Source: Karalla daura (Eukaryota; Chordata; Actinopteri; Chaetodontiformes; Leiognathidae). From it: 64,000 nucleotides of DNA. The notes under the pieces were generated by a model. That model saw nothing but the letters and a program-made list of their open reading frames with translations, was not told the origin of the DNA and made no database searches. Shown in pieces: positions 1 to 12,466 of this stretch (its first letter is position 1; the number at the start of each line of letters is the position of its first letter). A program made the translations under genes and the position numbers. Where the stretch lies: contig CM055197.1 of the NCBI GenBank assembly GCA_029224185.1, positions 18,266,642 through 18,330,641 on the forward strand, read 5' to 3'.

Positions 1-1986
1 TGAGGCCGTGACCTTTGGCTGCTTTTCATAGGTGGAAATGAAACGAAAGGGAGGACTGAACAGTCATGCACCGTAAGCAGTTCATCTGTTTCAAGTCATT
101 CATATGAGTTTCTAAACAAGAATTAGTGGGTAAAATTGGACTAGACCATGAATTTCTCTGATAATCCTGAAGTTCTGTCTATCTTTATTTACATATATAT
201 TTTAAAGGGAGTGCATTTCTGGGCATATAGATTCCCCATTATCCACTAGTAACAAGATTTCACTTATTTGGGGGAAAGATCCACAGAATTATGATCCAAC
301 AGAAAGAAAATTCACCATCAGATAAATCATTCATCTGGCTTTTTGTATTTTCTCCAACCAGACAGGGCCTGTGCCATTCACCCAGTGTTGTCAGAGGTTG
401 AGTGAGGTGTTAATTGTGAAGAAACATTCATGTACTGAGTCGAGGATAATTTTGACAACGGCATAGTACTGCAACATTTCAGTGCTAATATTGTAGATCT
501 GATGGCACGATACACCGCAAACCACCCTAGTACATGTATGCAATGGCTTTACCTGGCCTCAGTGGTACAACAGAATACTACACTAATGGATTAGGTAATC
601 TAATCTACTACATTAATAGAGGTCAGTCTGTGGCCTGATAGGTGCTTAAAGGAGACCTGGAACGGTTGAGTGGATTATGTATCCTTGTTCTCAGCTGTTC
701 ACATTAAAATTCTGGCTCATCAGATCAACCAGGAGGGCCTTCAGTGCTGTTCTACAGGCTCTTTAATCATTCCCTCAGCATTGGTAACATTACAGTCCGT
801 TTCTGCTCAGATCTGGCGATCCTTTCAAGTTAACCTGACAAGTACATTGGCCGCGTTATGATCAAGACTTGAACCACCAGAGACGTTCCCAGACAGCAGG
901 AGCATGCAAATGATATTAGATGGGAATAGAGGTCTGATTTATTTCAATCAATTTACACACATTCTACAAAAACTACAGCATCCATAATGTGTATATATAA
1001 AAAAAGGTGTTGGTGACAGTTTTGGACTTGACATATAAAAGCCAAGGTAAAAAGTTTCCCATTCTAGGTCCCCTGTAATGATGCCGTAATACAGAAGTAC
1101 CAGGGGCGCTCTTTGTGATGCTCTCCCCACGTCCTCAAAAGCATTCAAGGCTTGGAGACTGGTTGACATAGACGAGTGATGACTCCCGCATTCGACCGGA
1201 GTGACCTCCTGGCCATGCATCTCCCTCCCTCCCTCCCTCAGCACAGCTGGCTGCTCCTCTCGTCTCATCTCTGGGTCAGGACGAGCGCACGTCTGTCAGG
1301 CACATAACTCTGTCACTGCCACACGACCGGAGCTCTGCCTCAGTCGTGATCAGGGAAAAAAAGAAAAAGAAAGGAGAAGAGGAGCACATTTCTCCGGGGC
1401 CAGATGCTGCATCTGCATCTGTAGCTGTAATCCCAGCACTGCTGACTTGCACATGGATGAAAAGAACCACAAAGGCCTCATCTGGGCATGTTTTGCCTCA
1501 CATGCATGTAAAGTAAACATAAATGGTATAGCAACATACACACACGAGCGCAAGGAGAAACGTGCTGCGGTGGTAAATAGCTGAGATTAATCAACAATTT
1601 GTGGAGCATTTGCATATCAAAAGTCAGATTTGTTTCAACTATTTCTGTTCCCACCAACATTTGCATAGGCCCCAGCTTTGATGTCGCGCTGCCTGTCCGA
1701 CCGCGTCCTGTGGTCCAATCAGCTCGGGGCTGCGTCCCCTAGAGGGCGCTGCGCACCCAGGGATGTCCTTGGCATGGCTCTGAAGGGGATGGGGAGCGAT
1801 GGGGATGTGGGGGGGGGGGCTCTCCTGTTTAGAGGACACGGCTTGTCTGAAGAGGCAGCGCCGCTGCGATGCTCCCGGGCTCCATTTGTGCATGCTGTCA
1901 TTATTGTGCAGCAAAGTGACGTGCTTCGCAGTTTGCTGCGGGGAGCGACAGCCCGGGCGGTTTGCGGTGCCGGTGTCCCTGTCTTT
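1..1986. other. Intergenic: no gene seen
   Basis: Mixed-composition DNA with a short CTCC repeat at 1221-1239 and the CTCF-like motif at 1736. Frames are short and overlap on both strands. Confidence 0.7.
1736..1751 (+). promoter_or_regulatory. Candidate CTCF-like motif
   Basis: CCCCTAGAGGGCGCTG matches the core CTCF consensus closely (AGAGGGCGCTG), with C instead of A at the third base. It is a motif match only. Confidence 0.35.
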
Positions 1987-2026
1987 CCCTCTCTCTCTCT
2001 CTCTCTCTCTGTATGTGTGTGTGTGT
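1987..2026. repeat. (TC)n-(TG)n microsatellite
   Basis: A compound dinucleotide tract of TC units followed by TG units. It accounts for the Ser/Leu and Cys/Val-rich frames over it. Confidence 0.95.
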
Positions 2027-2552
2027 CCCCGTGGGGGCCTCAGATGTCACGCACAGTGATAGACAACCGAGCGTTCGTACTATGAAGCTGGTGGATCTGA
2101 CGAGCGCGAGCGGAGACTTCTCGTTTCAGTCGGCGTGCGTGGGCGTGGGATGAGTCAGTGTTTTCTGCGGAGGATGACCTCGCTCTCCCTCAGTCTGAGC
2201 GAGATGTGATTTGACTTTCCCGATCTGACAGTTAGTATATAGGCCTGGCTTCCATCGGGTACGCTCGCCTTGCTTGTTGTTTTGTTTATTTTTATTTTCT
2301 TTTATTTTATCACCCCCCCCCCCACACACACACACACACCACTCCTCACCAGAAGTCATGAATATGAAATCACAAAGTGGTTTGTGTTCTGCAACAGACA
2401 CATCCCCAGGTTGCACAGACCTGCTCCTGTATCTCCAGAGGCAACAAACATTTACTCATTTTATCGACGATCCTATTTCCATCTGTCACCACATCCGCTT
2501 TGTACCTTAATGCTTCGGTTGAGGCAGCAGGCCCCAACGCACATATGATAAA
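2027..2552. other. Intergenic: no gene seen
   Basis: Contains the C-run/CA tract and, near 2404, one arm of a local similarity to 2822-2880. A TATA-like ATATAGG at 2236 has no gene behind it. Confidence 0.65.
2312..2339. repeat. C-run plus (CA)n
   Basis: Eleven C then a CA tract. Confidence 0.9.
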
Positions 2553-2745
2553 GGCAGGGAATGCACCCTGGACCAGTTACCAGTCCATCACATGCAGACA
2601 CCTTTAATTCTCAGAGACACACCGAGAGCCAGCTCAAGAGTCCAGTCGAACACCAAACATATATGTTTTGGACTGTGAGGGGAAAGCCAGGCAGACCCGG
2701 GGAGAACACGCCGACTGCACAGAGAAAGGCCCTTGGTTTTCAACA
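2553..2745 (-). repeat. SINE-like teleost interspersed repeat (reverse)
   Basis: Contains ACCCTGGACCAGTTACCAGT, TTTTGGACTGTGAGGGGAAA and GGGGAGAACACG in the order of the reverse-oriented element. It matches the copies at 14105 and, in opposite orientation, 42950. Confidence 0.6.
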
Positions 2746-3911
2746 ACAGAAGCAATGAATGTAAAATGGCAGACGTAGCTTGTGGTCTGCAGCACAGTCA
2801 CCACCCAAATACAAAAGCCACAGCCCCAGGTTACACAGGTCTGTTCCTTTATTCGATGCATCTGTCTCCAGAGCAACTTCCAGCCCGATCAGACTAATGG
2901 TGTTTTCAAACCCAGGCACCTGCACTAAAGCACCAGTGGAGGCCGCACTTGGTAGTTTTCCCCCTGGCTCATTGCCCTTCCACCACCAGCTCTTTAATGT
3001 TGCTTTCTTTAGAATACGCTATCCGGGCAAACATAAAGACGTCTGCTGCTTCGGATTGGAGAGGACTGGAGGCGCAGAGCTGCAGAAAGAGAGGAAGAGA
3101 GCGAGAGAGAGAGAGAGCTGTGCAGTGATCTAAGATGGGAAGGAATGTGGTGAGGAGGACATACGTCTCGTCTGCCGGCAGACTGCTGGAACCAGGCCTC
3201 CGCTCCCAGAGCTCTCACCTTTTGCCCCGAGGGGCCAAAAGGGCACGGCTTGCGTCTGTTGATACTGTAAAAAGCTTTGTCTCCTTTATAGCTGCCACCG
3301 AGGGGAGAATGCGTCTGTCTTCCTGAGAAACCCCATTTGTTCCCATTCCCATTTAAACCCTCGTCATTACTCGCCCGGGGAGTTTGGCTGAGAGCTGAAT
3401 GTCGTAAAATCTGTGGCTTCAGGTTGAGCATTAAACCAAATGCAACAAAAAGACGGAGTTCAGGTGAGACGGAGTCACGCACAAGCAAAAAAAGTTGCTT
3501 TTGTTGGGACGCAAAGGGTTTCTATCTCAACATCAAGTCGCAATTCGACGCAATTCACGCTTCTTAAATCCCCCGTGAGCCAGAATGTGTCAGTCCCATT
3601 AATGTCCTGGTGCTTCTTATGTTTTTATATGCAAACGTAACTCGATCCATTTCCTGGCACCACGCAGTGCCCATATTGGTATTAAACCTTTGGCAACTCT
3701 TTCTTTCAGGTGGGCACCAGTTCCTCCCTCGCGTACAGAAGCCTGGTCCCCGGGACACTCGCAGGCTCTGTTATAAATATTATGTGCGGCGCGGAGTTGT
3801 AATTTTATGGCTCTGTCCTTCAGCGGAAGCCAACTGTGCTGTTTGGTGTTGCTGAACGCCAGCAAGTGTTCCTGGTATGGAACCCAGCGCATCCGTGACG
3901 GCAGTCCCGCG
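2746..3911. other. Intergenic: no gene seen
   Basis: Includes a GAGA tract at 3090-3118. The 159-codon minus-strand frame is Ser/Leu-rich across the GA tract and is judged spurious. Confidence 0.65.
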
Positions 3912-4200
3912 TCCAAAAAAGTTGGGATGCCGGGCGTAGTCGTTTTTGAAGAATTTCCTCAATTGCAAACTGCACAGAGACAATATATTTACTGTTTTCC
4001 CTCAAAAGCGTCACTGATTTCTTTTAAAAATAAAATTCTACTCATTCTCATTTTGAAGGCAACGTATTTTTTATGTTAAGTTATAAAGCAGGTAACATAA
4101 AGGAGGGAGTGGGAAAAAAAATCTGGGACAGTTGTGAGACGCCCACAAAACACCTGTTTGGATCATTCCACAGGTTCACTGGTAGCAGGTGTCAACCTGT
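3912..4200 (+). mobile_element. Tc1/mariner-like element fragment (copy 1)
   Basis: It contains TCCAAAAAAGTTGGGAT near 3912 and CACCTGTTTGGATCATTCCA near 4150. A run of CAGGTT, CAGGTG and ACCTG cores follows. The second block recurs in the copies at 22115, 30066 and 34560. From memory this resembles the terminal region of a common teleost Tc1-type transposon; the class is not verified. No transposase frame remains. Confidence 0.6.
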
Positions 4201-4771
4201 CAAAAGCCCTCAGCCTTGCCTTGGACTCCCCAAATTACGAAGTTGCACGTTTGTGCTCTCTCAGTTTGGAGCTGCCTCCAGATGACACCGGAGCGAAACC
4301 AAAACAACAGGGCAGAAGCTGGTAAGACACTGTGACCTACTTCTCTGCAGGTCAAGTGACCCGCCGTACACCACATGTCCCTCTCTGATCCAGTGATAGT
4401 GTAATAAAATCAGAATAAATGCGCCTCTGAGTGCGGCTTTGTTTCCCCGCTGACCCTTGAACCACGAACAGGTTGAGTAGTCAAAGCAGCTCGGAACAAG
4501 AAAACTGGCCGCTGCACTTGAACTTAAAATTAAATTAGATTTCCTCAGCCAAAAAAGAAAGAGGGAAGGGGAAGAAAAGGCCTCGTTGTCCACCCTCCCC
4601 AGGCGCTCCTCCTCCAGATTACTGTCAAACAAACCTCCTAGATAAATAACAGAAGACGTGACCGTGCATGACAGAGCGTCATACATGGTCAGATCTGCTC
4701 AGCAGACATGCTAAGCTCGGGATGCCGGATCAAACGGGCCACGGATTTACCTTCCAATAGCTTCAAATGGA

Positions 4772-4803
4772 GGGGGGGGGGGGGGGTTGGGGGGTTGGGG
4801 GGG
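4772..4803. repeat. G-run with TT spacers
   Basis: A run of fifteen G followed by (TTGGGG)-like units on the plus strand. G-quadruplex formation is possible. Confidence 0.9.
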
Positions 4804-5320
4804 CGACCGAGGATGATTACATCTTTGCATTATTAAAAACAAATCGGCAACAATAACACTGTTTGCTCAAGCTAATTACCCGCGTGGCCCCGGTGTTCTT
4901 CGGGGGGAGGAGGCTTTGGAGAACAGTGAGCGCTTTTTTAAGTGCCGTATTTACAGTGAGATAAATGGACGGCCTCGCCTCTCGCTGTGAGAAAAGAGGC
5001 AGATTGGAAACACATGTCTCGGCCCTACTGCCGACTCTCCTGGCCATTGACGTGCACCTCACGGAGGCATCCGCGTTCACGCGCTCGCACTGCGGCGAGT
5101 GCCCCCGGGTCGTTTTTATGCCCGCTGATGTCAGGAGTGTGGCGTGAAGCCATAGGGAGAGTTCGATGACTCGATGGCGGCTGTTGGCCCGATGGCGTAT
5201 GGACCGGGACCGTCCGGAGCGCAGATTCGAAGAAGTCAGCGTGTCGCTGGTAGCCGCGCAGCCTCGTCTCGGGCCAAAGTGACACAGAACAGGGCTTCTT
5301 ACAAAATGTTGCAAAAAGCA

Positions 5321-5374
5321 GGAAGAGGGAGAGAGAGAGAGAGGGAGAGAGAGAGAGAGAGAGAGAGAGAAAGA
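5321..5374. repeat. (GA)n microsatellite
   Basis: About 50 bp of nearly pure GA. It produces a spurious Arg/Glu-repeat frame. Confidence 0.95.
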
Positions 5375-8300
5375 AGGGCCGAGTCGTCTGTCTGTGTACT
5401 CACTGCATTCCAGGTTATTTATACAGAGCGAAAAAACTGTGTAGACTTCATGTCTCTACTTGGTGAGAACTATTAAATTACTGGTGGATGTTTTTAATTA
5501 CTTCACATAAATGTTGGAACACAACACTTCTCCAGTGTTTGGAGGAGGAGGAGGTGGAGGAGGTGGGGGTGGGTGGGGGGGTCTATAATGTCTCACATGT
5601 TTAGGGAAGCACTGGCTTGCACTTAATCATGGTGGTCCCTGTGTGATTCTGGCGTTGGAAATGTGGCTTTGTGAGAGAAAAGTGAGCATTCCTTCTGCTG
5701 GCGCAAGGGAGAGGAAATGGGTAATAAAACCAGGGGAAAAAAAGCCTCGGCGGCGTGCTGGAGCCAGTGATTCTGGGATCCACTTAATTGCTCTTAAATG
5801 AAAAAGATTTTTGGCTTCCCATTTGCTGTGTTTAAAGAAAAGTCAAGTCAAATCCCACATGTATACCAGCCAAGCGGTGACTTCTCGTTCAGCAGTATGA
5901 GCACTAATCCCTCTCTTTCAGTGGTGCCATCGGTAATATTATTATTAATATTGAGAAAGCTCCTGTTCACAGTCGGCAAACGCCAGGGAAGGCAGAAATT
6001 CAGCTCCTTTGCTTATTTACCGAGGCCAGCGAAGTCACTGGGGAGAAGGCGATATCAATACTAGTCTGCTGAATGTTTAATCTCCCTGTTTTTCAAACTT
6101 CCTTCTGACAAATTCGTTGACAAATAACCATCTTTGCTTTGAAATTAGTCATGGCAGCTCCGGCTTCTCTTTGCCGTTCCGAGATATGGGGCAGACTTTG
6201 CCGTTGCATCAAAAGTCGTTTCCCCTTGTAGTTATGCACTTTGAGGAAGACATACCCTGATTTAATTCAGACCAAGGTGAGCAGAAAAATGCACTCACAG
6301 TATTGAAATGGGACCTAGAGTGAAAAACCATTTTTACCTCAGTGAATGTCTGTTCCCAGCCATCCAGTCCATTCAATCCAGCTATTCATTTACAAATTTG
6401 GGATATTGAAGTGACAACTAAAAGATGGGTGAACCTGAACAGAGAATGTGGTGTAAAATATGAGTCTGGCATAAATAATGCTGCCTGCACCTCCAAAATA
6501 ATTCATATATATCCATGTGTATTCAGGTACGTAGAGTGTGAGACAGCAGTTCAATGAAGGTTCTGGTTAAATGTCAGGGTACGTGCCTCCTGGTTCCTCC
6601 TCTTATTCTGCCTCAGACTTACCACAAAGTCGCTGATCTTAATTGTCAAGGCTGGAATGTAAAAGTCACGTGACCATTCATGTCAGTGTACAGCTGTGGA
6701 TAAACACAAATGTACACACACAAAAAGATTGTAACACTCAAATATGATGTGCTTGTTAAAGTGCTTCAGCCGTTTCTGATGAAACCAGTTCCCCATTGCT
6801 TCAAGGATAAATACTCCATTCAACCACAGGTCAGGCCAGTAGGCTGCAGATTGACCTCTGTAAATGTCATATTAAAGAATTAGATGCTAATTGCTGTTAC
6901 TGTTATGACACTCTTGCCCCCTTACCCTACTGTGTGTGCTGCTGTTAATGTTTTAGCTCTGAAGCTATGGTCAGCTGCATATTTTCTTGTATGTATTTTG
7001 TATCCACGGTCAAACAAATTTCCAATCTCCATGTGGCAGTTGTATGTCAGAGTGTCATATGAAAGAAATGTTAACAAAAATCCAACCTCAAAATTGCTTT
7101 GATTCAGAACTAGAGGGAAAATATTCCCACCGCGGAGCTTGGCATTTGTCATCGTTTTCTCATGCAGTGTGACTTCTACTTTTTTTTTTCTTTGAGTGTG
7201 TGACCTCCCGTTGAATCGAGCATCCCGGCACGTATGTTTTCCATGTCGCCATCATCGGGCCATTTCGGTTTCCCGAGCGTGATGGCCGGGTGCAAGGATG
7301 CCACTCAGCGAGCCATTAAGGCCTGAAGTGCCACGCTGAGCTGTCATGTCGTGTCAGCCGCTCCTTTTGTCCTCATTAATTGTTGAGAGAAGTGTGTCAC
7401 ATCCTGTCAGGCCGACTGCTGCCGTCCCTCCGGTCACCCCTCGGTGCCCGCTGCCCGCTGACGCTATTGTGGCAGCGGCGGCCGCAGAGGAGAGCCGGGC
7501 CCTGCAGGATGCAGGACAATACTGGGAAGGAAGAGGAGGGAATCCCGGAGCTGTGTGCAGGAGCCCGGTCAGCCGAGTGTCTCTGAGAGCGCTCCCCTGT
7601 GACTTCTACCCCCGCCACCCCCACCCCCTCCTCATCCTCCCCCGAGGATCCACTCTGCCATCCTTTCACCTTTATGTACTGTGTGTGAGAGGAATGAGGA
7701 TGAGCCGTGCGTTTATGTTCGGCTTCCTTTTCGTTTAGGAGGCATTTGCTTCGTATGGTTGACTTCAGTGGGATTCACAGCAGCACTTAGAGTCTTAATG
7801 CCTTCCTAATGACATGCGATGCCTCCAACCTACACTCCCCCAACGCTGTGAATCAAAGGCAGCCAGTGCACATCCTATATTTGTTGTGTCAGTGTCATCA
7901 AACTTGCAAGCGTTTGGTCCTTAACCAAGTTCCTTGACAATCTGAATTAATCCTGAAAGAGACTCAAAGGTGTGTAAATTTAGCTCATACATATTACACA
8001 CTTTGTGCCTAGACGTGTGTTGTGGGGGTCTTTGGGAGCCTATGCCAGTGCACACTGAGCGGGTCTCCATATTTACCACAGGTATCTCCTGAGTGAGCTT
8101 GTCTCAGTAGTCAGTGAGATGAATAAAGTGAGCAAAAGTTAAAAATTGTGAATCCTTGTGGTCCTGAACCAAATTCTTACACAAACTGAAATCACAATTC
8201 AACCTGAAGGCGTGTTAATCTTGTCCAGCCAGTTGTTGATTTTACTGCGCAGTCACAGATGTCCTCCTTGTGGTGATGCTGGAGGAAACATCAGGAAATA

Positions 8301-8915
8301 ATATTCTTCCTGCGCCGTACAAAACACCAATCTATCTAATACTTGTTGACATGTTTCAGTCTGGATTGAAGTGTTGGACCGAGTGATGGGCAGACCAGCT
8401 CTGTCATCGCACTGCTGCGTGGCCAGCGATGTCCTCATGGCTGTTTACAGCTACATTATGGTGTGATAAACCATTTATTCCTCATTTATATGCTGCTTAT
8501 AAATGCTAAATTGGGGGGTGGGGTTAATACGAAGTGTTATAATTCACCTGCTGTGCGTTTAAAGCCAAGACATGAACCTCTTAAGAGATGAAATATAATC
8601 CAAATGAAAGATTTTATGACATCTCTGTGAGTGCATTAAGCCGCCTGACTGTGGAGACCCAGAACCCAGAGTGCTCATGTTAAAGCGCAAGCAATTACAT
8701 AAGATTTTCTCATGTTTCCACAAGCAGTCTCAGCACATATAACCGCTTGAGGACACTGCTGACTGAAAACAGGCCGCGCTATTACAGACCACTGCGGGTG
8801 AATCAATGCCGGGGCAGTGATAGACTACCAGGCACGGACGGAGAATTAATGAAGAAGAATCTTGCGGTGTGGGGATGCGGTCGCAATTTGCTCCTGCTGA
8901 GTGGCTGAAATGCAG

Positions 8916-8916
<1 letters not shown>

Positions 8917-8956
<40 letters not shown>
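8917..8956. repeat. (CA)20 microsatellite
   Basis: A pure CA tract followed by A-rich sequence to about 9000. It encodes only Val/Cys-repeat frames on the minus strand. Confidence 0.95.
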
Positions 8957-8959
<3 letters not shown>

Positions 8960-9849
8960 GAAAAAAAACAGAAAAGGGGAAAAAAAACAAAAAAAAAACA
9001 AGACCGACCTTTTAAGGTTCTGCCTCTGGCCACTTGAAAACGTGTCTCTCGACCACAAAAGATGATGCACTGGATTGCACTACAGACAAGTGGGGGAGCA
9101 AAATAGATGTCCAAATATTTCCATGGCTCCTGTGGCCTTCTGCTTGCATAGTCCTGGCATGAGCTCATCGGTGTGCGGCTAGTTTGTGCTCCCTCAGCAC
9201 TGTTCTTTCCCAGTCTGTAAGTATCGATGTCGAAGCTAACTAGGCATTGACAAAGTCCTCTGAGCTCCCTTTCCCACTACCCACCAGACTGTGGCTCCGC
9301 TCGGTATTGAGGGTAAAGGTTTTCATAAAGGCAGATTATATCTCTGTGTCACCTTATACTGAAAAAGTGCAGGTCGGGCCTGTCAGGTTTGACTTAATAC
9401 CTGGAACATGTTTCTGTGTACGGTGGTCATCCCCAGGCCAGGAGTCTGGACCGTTGCGCCGTTTATCATCAGCTGCAATACGGCATGCGTTCTTTGCGGC
9501 CTGTAATGTCTTTTTAAGTGAGCTCGGTGTTTGAAACAGTTATTTCTTTAATTCCCTCGCCGTAGTTATTTTTGCAAGCGCGGATCCAAATGGAAAAAAG
9601 TTGTCAGAAATTGTTGCGAGGACCATCTTTTGGGGGAATAGGCATTCTTTTGAGCAGCAGTTCGAATCTCCCAAAGAGCGTCTCTCTTGTGGTGTTTAAC
9701 CGACGAATAAATTGACATGAAATGTATTCCTGATAATGCAAACACTGGGAACAGAGGAGCCAGAAATAACTCTCGCCGGCAAGATGTGGAAGAGATTAAG
9801 GCTTAACCAACGAAATGAGCGAGTGGAGGCGTGAGGTTTGGAAAATGAG

Positions 9850-10055
9850 ACGGGGGCGGAGAGGGGGAGGCTGGGGGAGGAGGGGAGAGGTAAGAGGAGG
9901 TGAGGACATGGTGTCTGCAGGGGTGAGTGTGCATGTGCGTGGGGAGTCCGCAGAGGGTTAAGAGAGTGAGTTGAGAGCCGAGCCGAGGGGGGGGAGGGGA
10001 TGGTGGGAGGGGGAGTGGGGAGAGTGTGTGTGTGCGTGGGGGTGGGGGGGTGGCC
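9850..10055. repeat. G-rich purine-biased tract
   Basis: About 200 bp with many runs of 3-9 G on the plus strand (GGGGGCGGAGAGGGGGAGG and further runs to about 10050). The 153-residue minus-strand frame here is Pro/Ser/His low complexity and not a gene. Confidence 0.8.
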
Positions 10056-10884
10056 CTGTGAAAAGGAACTCATAAAAGTCACATTTGTTGGTGATGCATG
10101 AGGAAGTGAAGCCAGCTTTGGCACATGTGTCTGTGGTGCTAAATTAACTGTTAACACAAATAATCAAAGTGCAGGGCCCATTGAGCACTGGCGCCAGTGA
10201 AATGAGGGGGAGAGGCTGGCTCGCTGCTCTCTGAGAAGTTGCAGCAGACCAGTAGTAGTGAACTAGCAGGTGGAGGTCTACCAGGGGCTTTCACAGGATG
10301 GAAGTGCTTACAAAACAGGCCGGCCAGCCCACTGACAGAGGAAAGCACCGCCGCACTCCTGCTTTCCAGCTATTGTGTGGAAGCGTGCTTCTCTTTTTAG
10401 ATCTTTCTTTGTGAAGCCTGACATCTCGGCGCACTGAAGGACATGGCACCAGCAATTACCTCCGTGGCGGGCTGATGGTAATTAAAATGCCACCATTGTG
10501 ACCTTGGGAGATTTGTTTTTTCATCCCGCAGGAGGTCCAAACAACTTCTGCTCCGAGGGCCTTGTTTTGATAGCGCACACCAAACCATGTGGCCACACAG
10601 CGGCTCTCTGGGCCAAGATGATCTCCCCAGCTTTTATGAGAATTATCAACCCCGTCGGTTTACGAGAGGGAAATAAAATCCACGTTCTCCTGCTGTGTTT
10701 GCTTGTCGTCATACGAGATGAGGCGGTTTATGCTTGTTGCTACTTAGTCGGTGTGCGATGTTTCCAACCCTTCTGACCCCGTTGGCTCGTGACCCCTGAA
10801 ATGAACTACCTGGGGTTTGGGACGGAAACACACTTATTTGCATTTCTGTCATGAGAATGATTGATTGACCACACACATTCAATG

Positions 10885-10960
10885 CAAAGTTAGCTTAGCG
10901 TAGCACATGCATCGTAAACGGGGTAGGCAACGACAACAAGTCTGGCTCCGTCCAACTCTT
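10885..10960 (+). repeat. Second teleost repeat family, fragment 1
   Basis: TTAGCTTAGCGTAGCAC is followed by an A/G-rich gap and GTCTGGCTCCGTCCAACTC. It resembles a frequent short fish repeat with a TTAGCTTAGC core. The family is recognised from memory and is not named. Confidence 0.5.
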
Positions 10961-12084
10961 TTATAAGGTTCCAATTTAAGTCTGTTCCTCTGTTCAATTC
11001 GGCTGCTGCTGTGCAGCTGAGACTGTGAGTTAATGCACAGTGTATTGCTCATGTGACACATAAATCACTGAATCTTGAAAATATAAAAGCAGAGGCTTTT
11101 GTGATAAAGCTGTATCAAATGTTAATCAGTGGGAAAGAAAGCAAAGGCACAAAGTTGATTAAAAGGAGAGACTTTGTGTAGTATATCATCTTAGCCTCAT
11201 GAACCAAATAAGACTAAATTGTGTTAACTGCTAAACAGATCAAGATGTGACTGTACTTGCAGAGTCTGGTCACACATGATACCTTTGATGTCTTTATGCA
11301 AGATTAAACAAATGAGATGCATTTAAAATCTGTGATCATAGGAGTAATCTTTGTCTTCGCAAAAAAAAAAAAAAACCTGCCTCGGCTCCAGTTTTCCCCC
11401 CCTGCCAAAAACGGCCGAGTCGTGCGGGGAAAATAAATACAACAATTTGGAAAAAGTAATACCCTGCAGCTTTGTGACATCAGCACAAAAGAAGCATGGC
11501 CCCCGATGCTCCTCACTTCCCATGCAGCCCACAACTGGGCCGTAGACCGAGGTTGCCTGGCGCCACAGTCATCATGTGTGTCAGTCACTTGCAAAACTCA
11601 CTGTTTTCCTTAGAGGATGAGCTAAGCTCCTCCTTTAGCCCTAACGATTTATTTTAGACTCCAGCGTCCAGAGACCCCCTTTCTTGAAATCCCAGTTTAT
11701 CTTGGCCATGTTGTTTCAATATGAACCAATCAGCTTAGCCTCCAGTGGAATGTCCCCCGAGACGCGCCTCGGTTTCCCAATAGGCCCATTCATTTTGAGG
11801 ACACAAGTTTAACATCTGGTTTCTATTAACGCTCCCTACAATAGCTCTCATCTCAGGCTCCGTCGCGCTGGAGGGACAAGAGGACAATCGGTCCCGACAG
11901 AAGTATTATTTGATTCTGAGACATATGAAAAGATGATTAAGTTCCTTTTGAAAAGTTAAGTTGGCTATGAGATGGAGTTGCTCGAGAGGAAATCGCCTCC
12001 CAGCCAAGAGTTAAAAAGCAAGCTTGATACGAGTCTCACGTCCATGTACCGTGAATGTGTAGCTTAGAATAAAGACTGGGAATG

Positions 12085-12119
12085 GGGGGCAGAGGGGGGG
12101 TGGGGGGTGGGGGGGGGTC
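12085..12119. repeat. G-rich tract
   Basis: Several G runs of 6-9 separated by single T or CAGA; a potential quadruplex. Confidence 0.85.
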
Positions 12120-12357
12120 TGGTATGATTATTATGGTGACAAAATCACAGAGAAAGCAACTAATGAAGATGTTACCATGTTTGTTTTATCTGATCAAGAG
12201 CCACAAGAGAGTGAAAATGACAGTCTGCTATTTGAAGGACGTTCTCTTATCATAACCCCCGAAAAATGGAACTGATGTTTTTCCACTTTGGATTTTCTAC
12301 CCCTTTATCTTGCATACTTCTTAGCCAACGGTCTTGGAAGCGTCTGCTGGTGTCTAT

Positions 12358-12466
12358 CTCCATTGCACCCTGGACATCCACACACAATCCACTCTCACAC
12401 GATGTGTGGGAACCGAACCGGGACCTTCTCGCTGCATCACTCGCCGCTCATGCACTGCGCGGACCA
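12358..12466 (-). repeat. SINE-like repeat, internally deleted (reverse)
   Basis: CACCCTGGACATCCACACAC runs directly into GAACCGGGACCTTCTCGCTG, so the middle of the element is missing. It has the same orientation as the copy at 2553. Confidence 0.5.

Larger units (their letters stand above)
4206..8916. other. Intergenic: no gene seen
   Basis: Holds the G-run, the GA microsatellite and a G-rich stretch at 5546-5581. 5780-7180 is AT-richer and featureless; 7400-7640 is GC-richer with a C-rich tract. No splice-bounded coding signal was seen. Confidence 0.65.
8957..12357. other. Intergenic: G-rich tracts and one repeat fragment
   Basis: Apart from the listed G-rich tracts and the repeat at 10885, the sequence is unique-looking. 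10380-10740 lacks simple repeats and is a plausible conserved-noncoding candidate. Confidence 0.6.

Noticed and set aside
2232..2245. TATA-like ATATAGG
   Set aside because: No coding exon or other promoter evidence follows it on the plus strand.
3009..3488. 159-codon minus-strand open frame
   Set aside because: Includes a Ser/Leu string from the GA tract; no domain or splice context.
9696..10157. 153-codon minus-strand open frame
   Set aside because: Pro/Ser/His-rich translation of the G-rich tract; not a gene.
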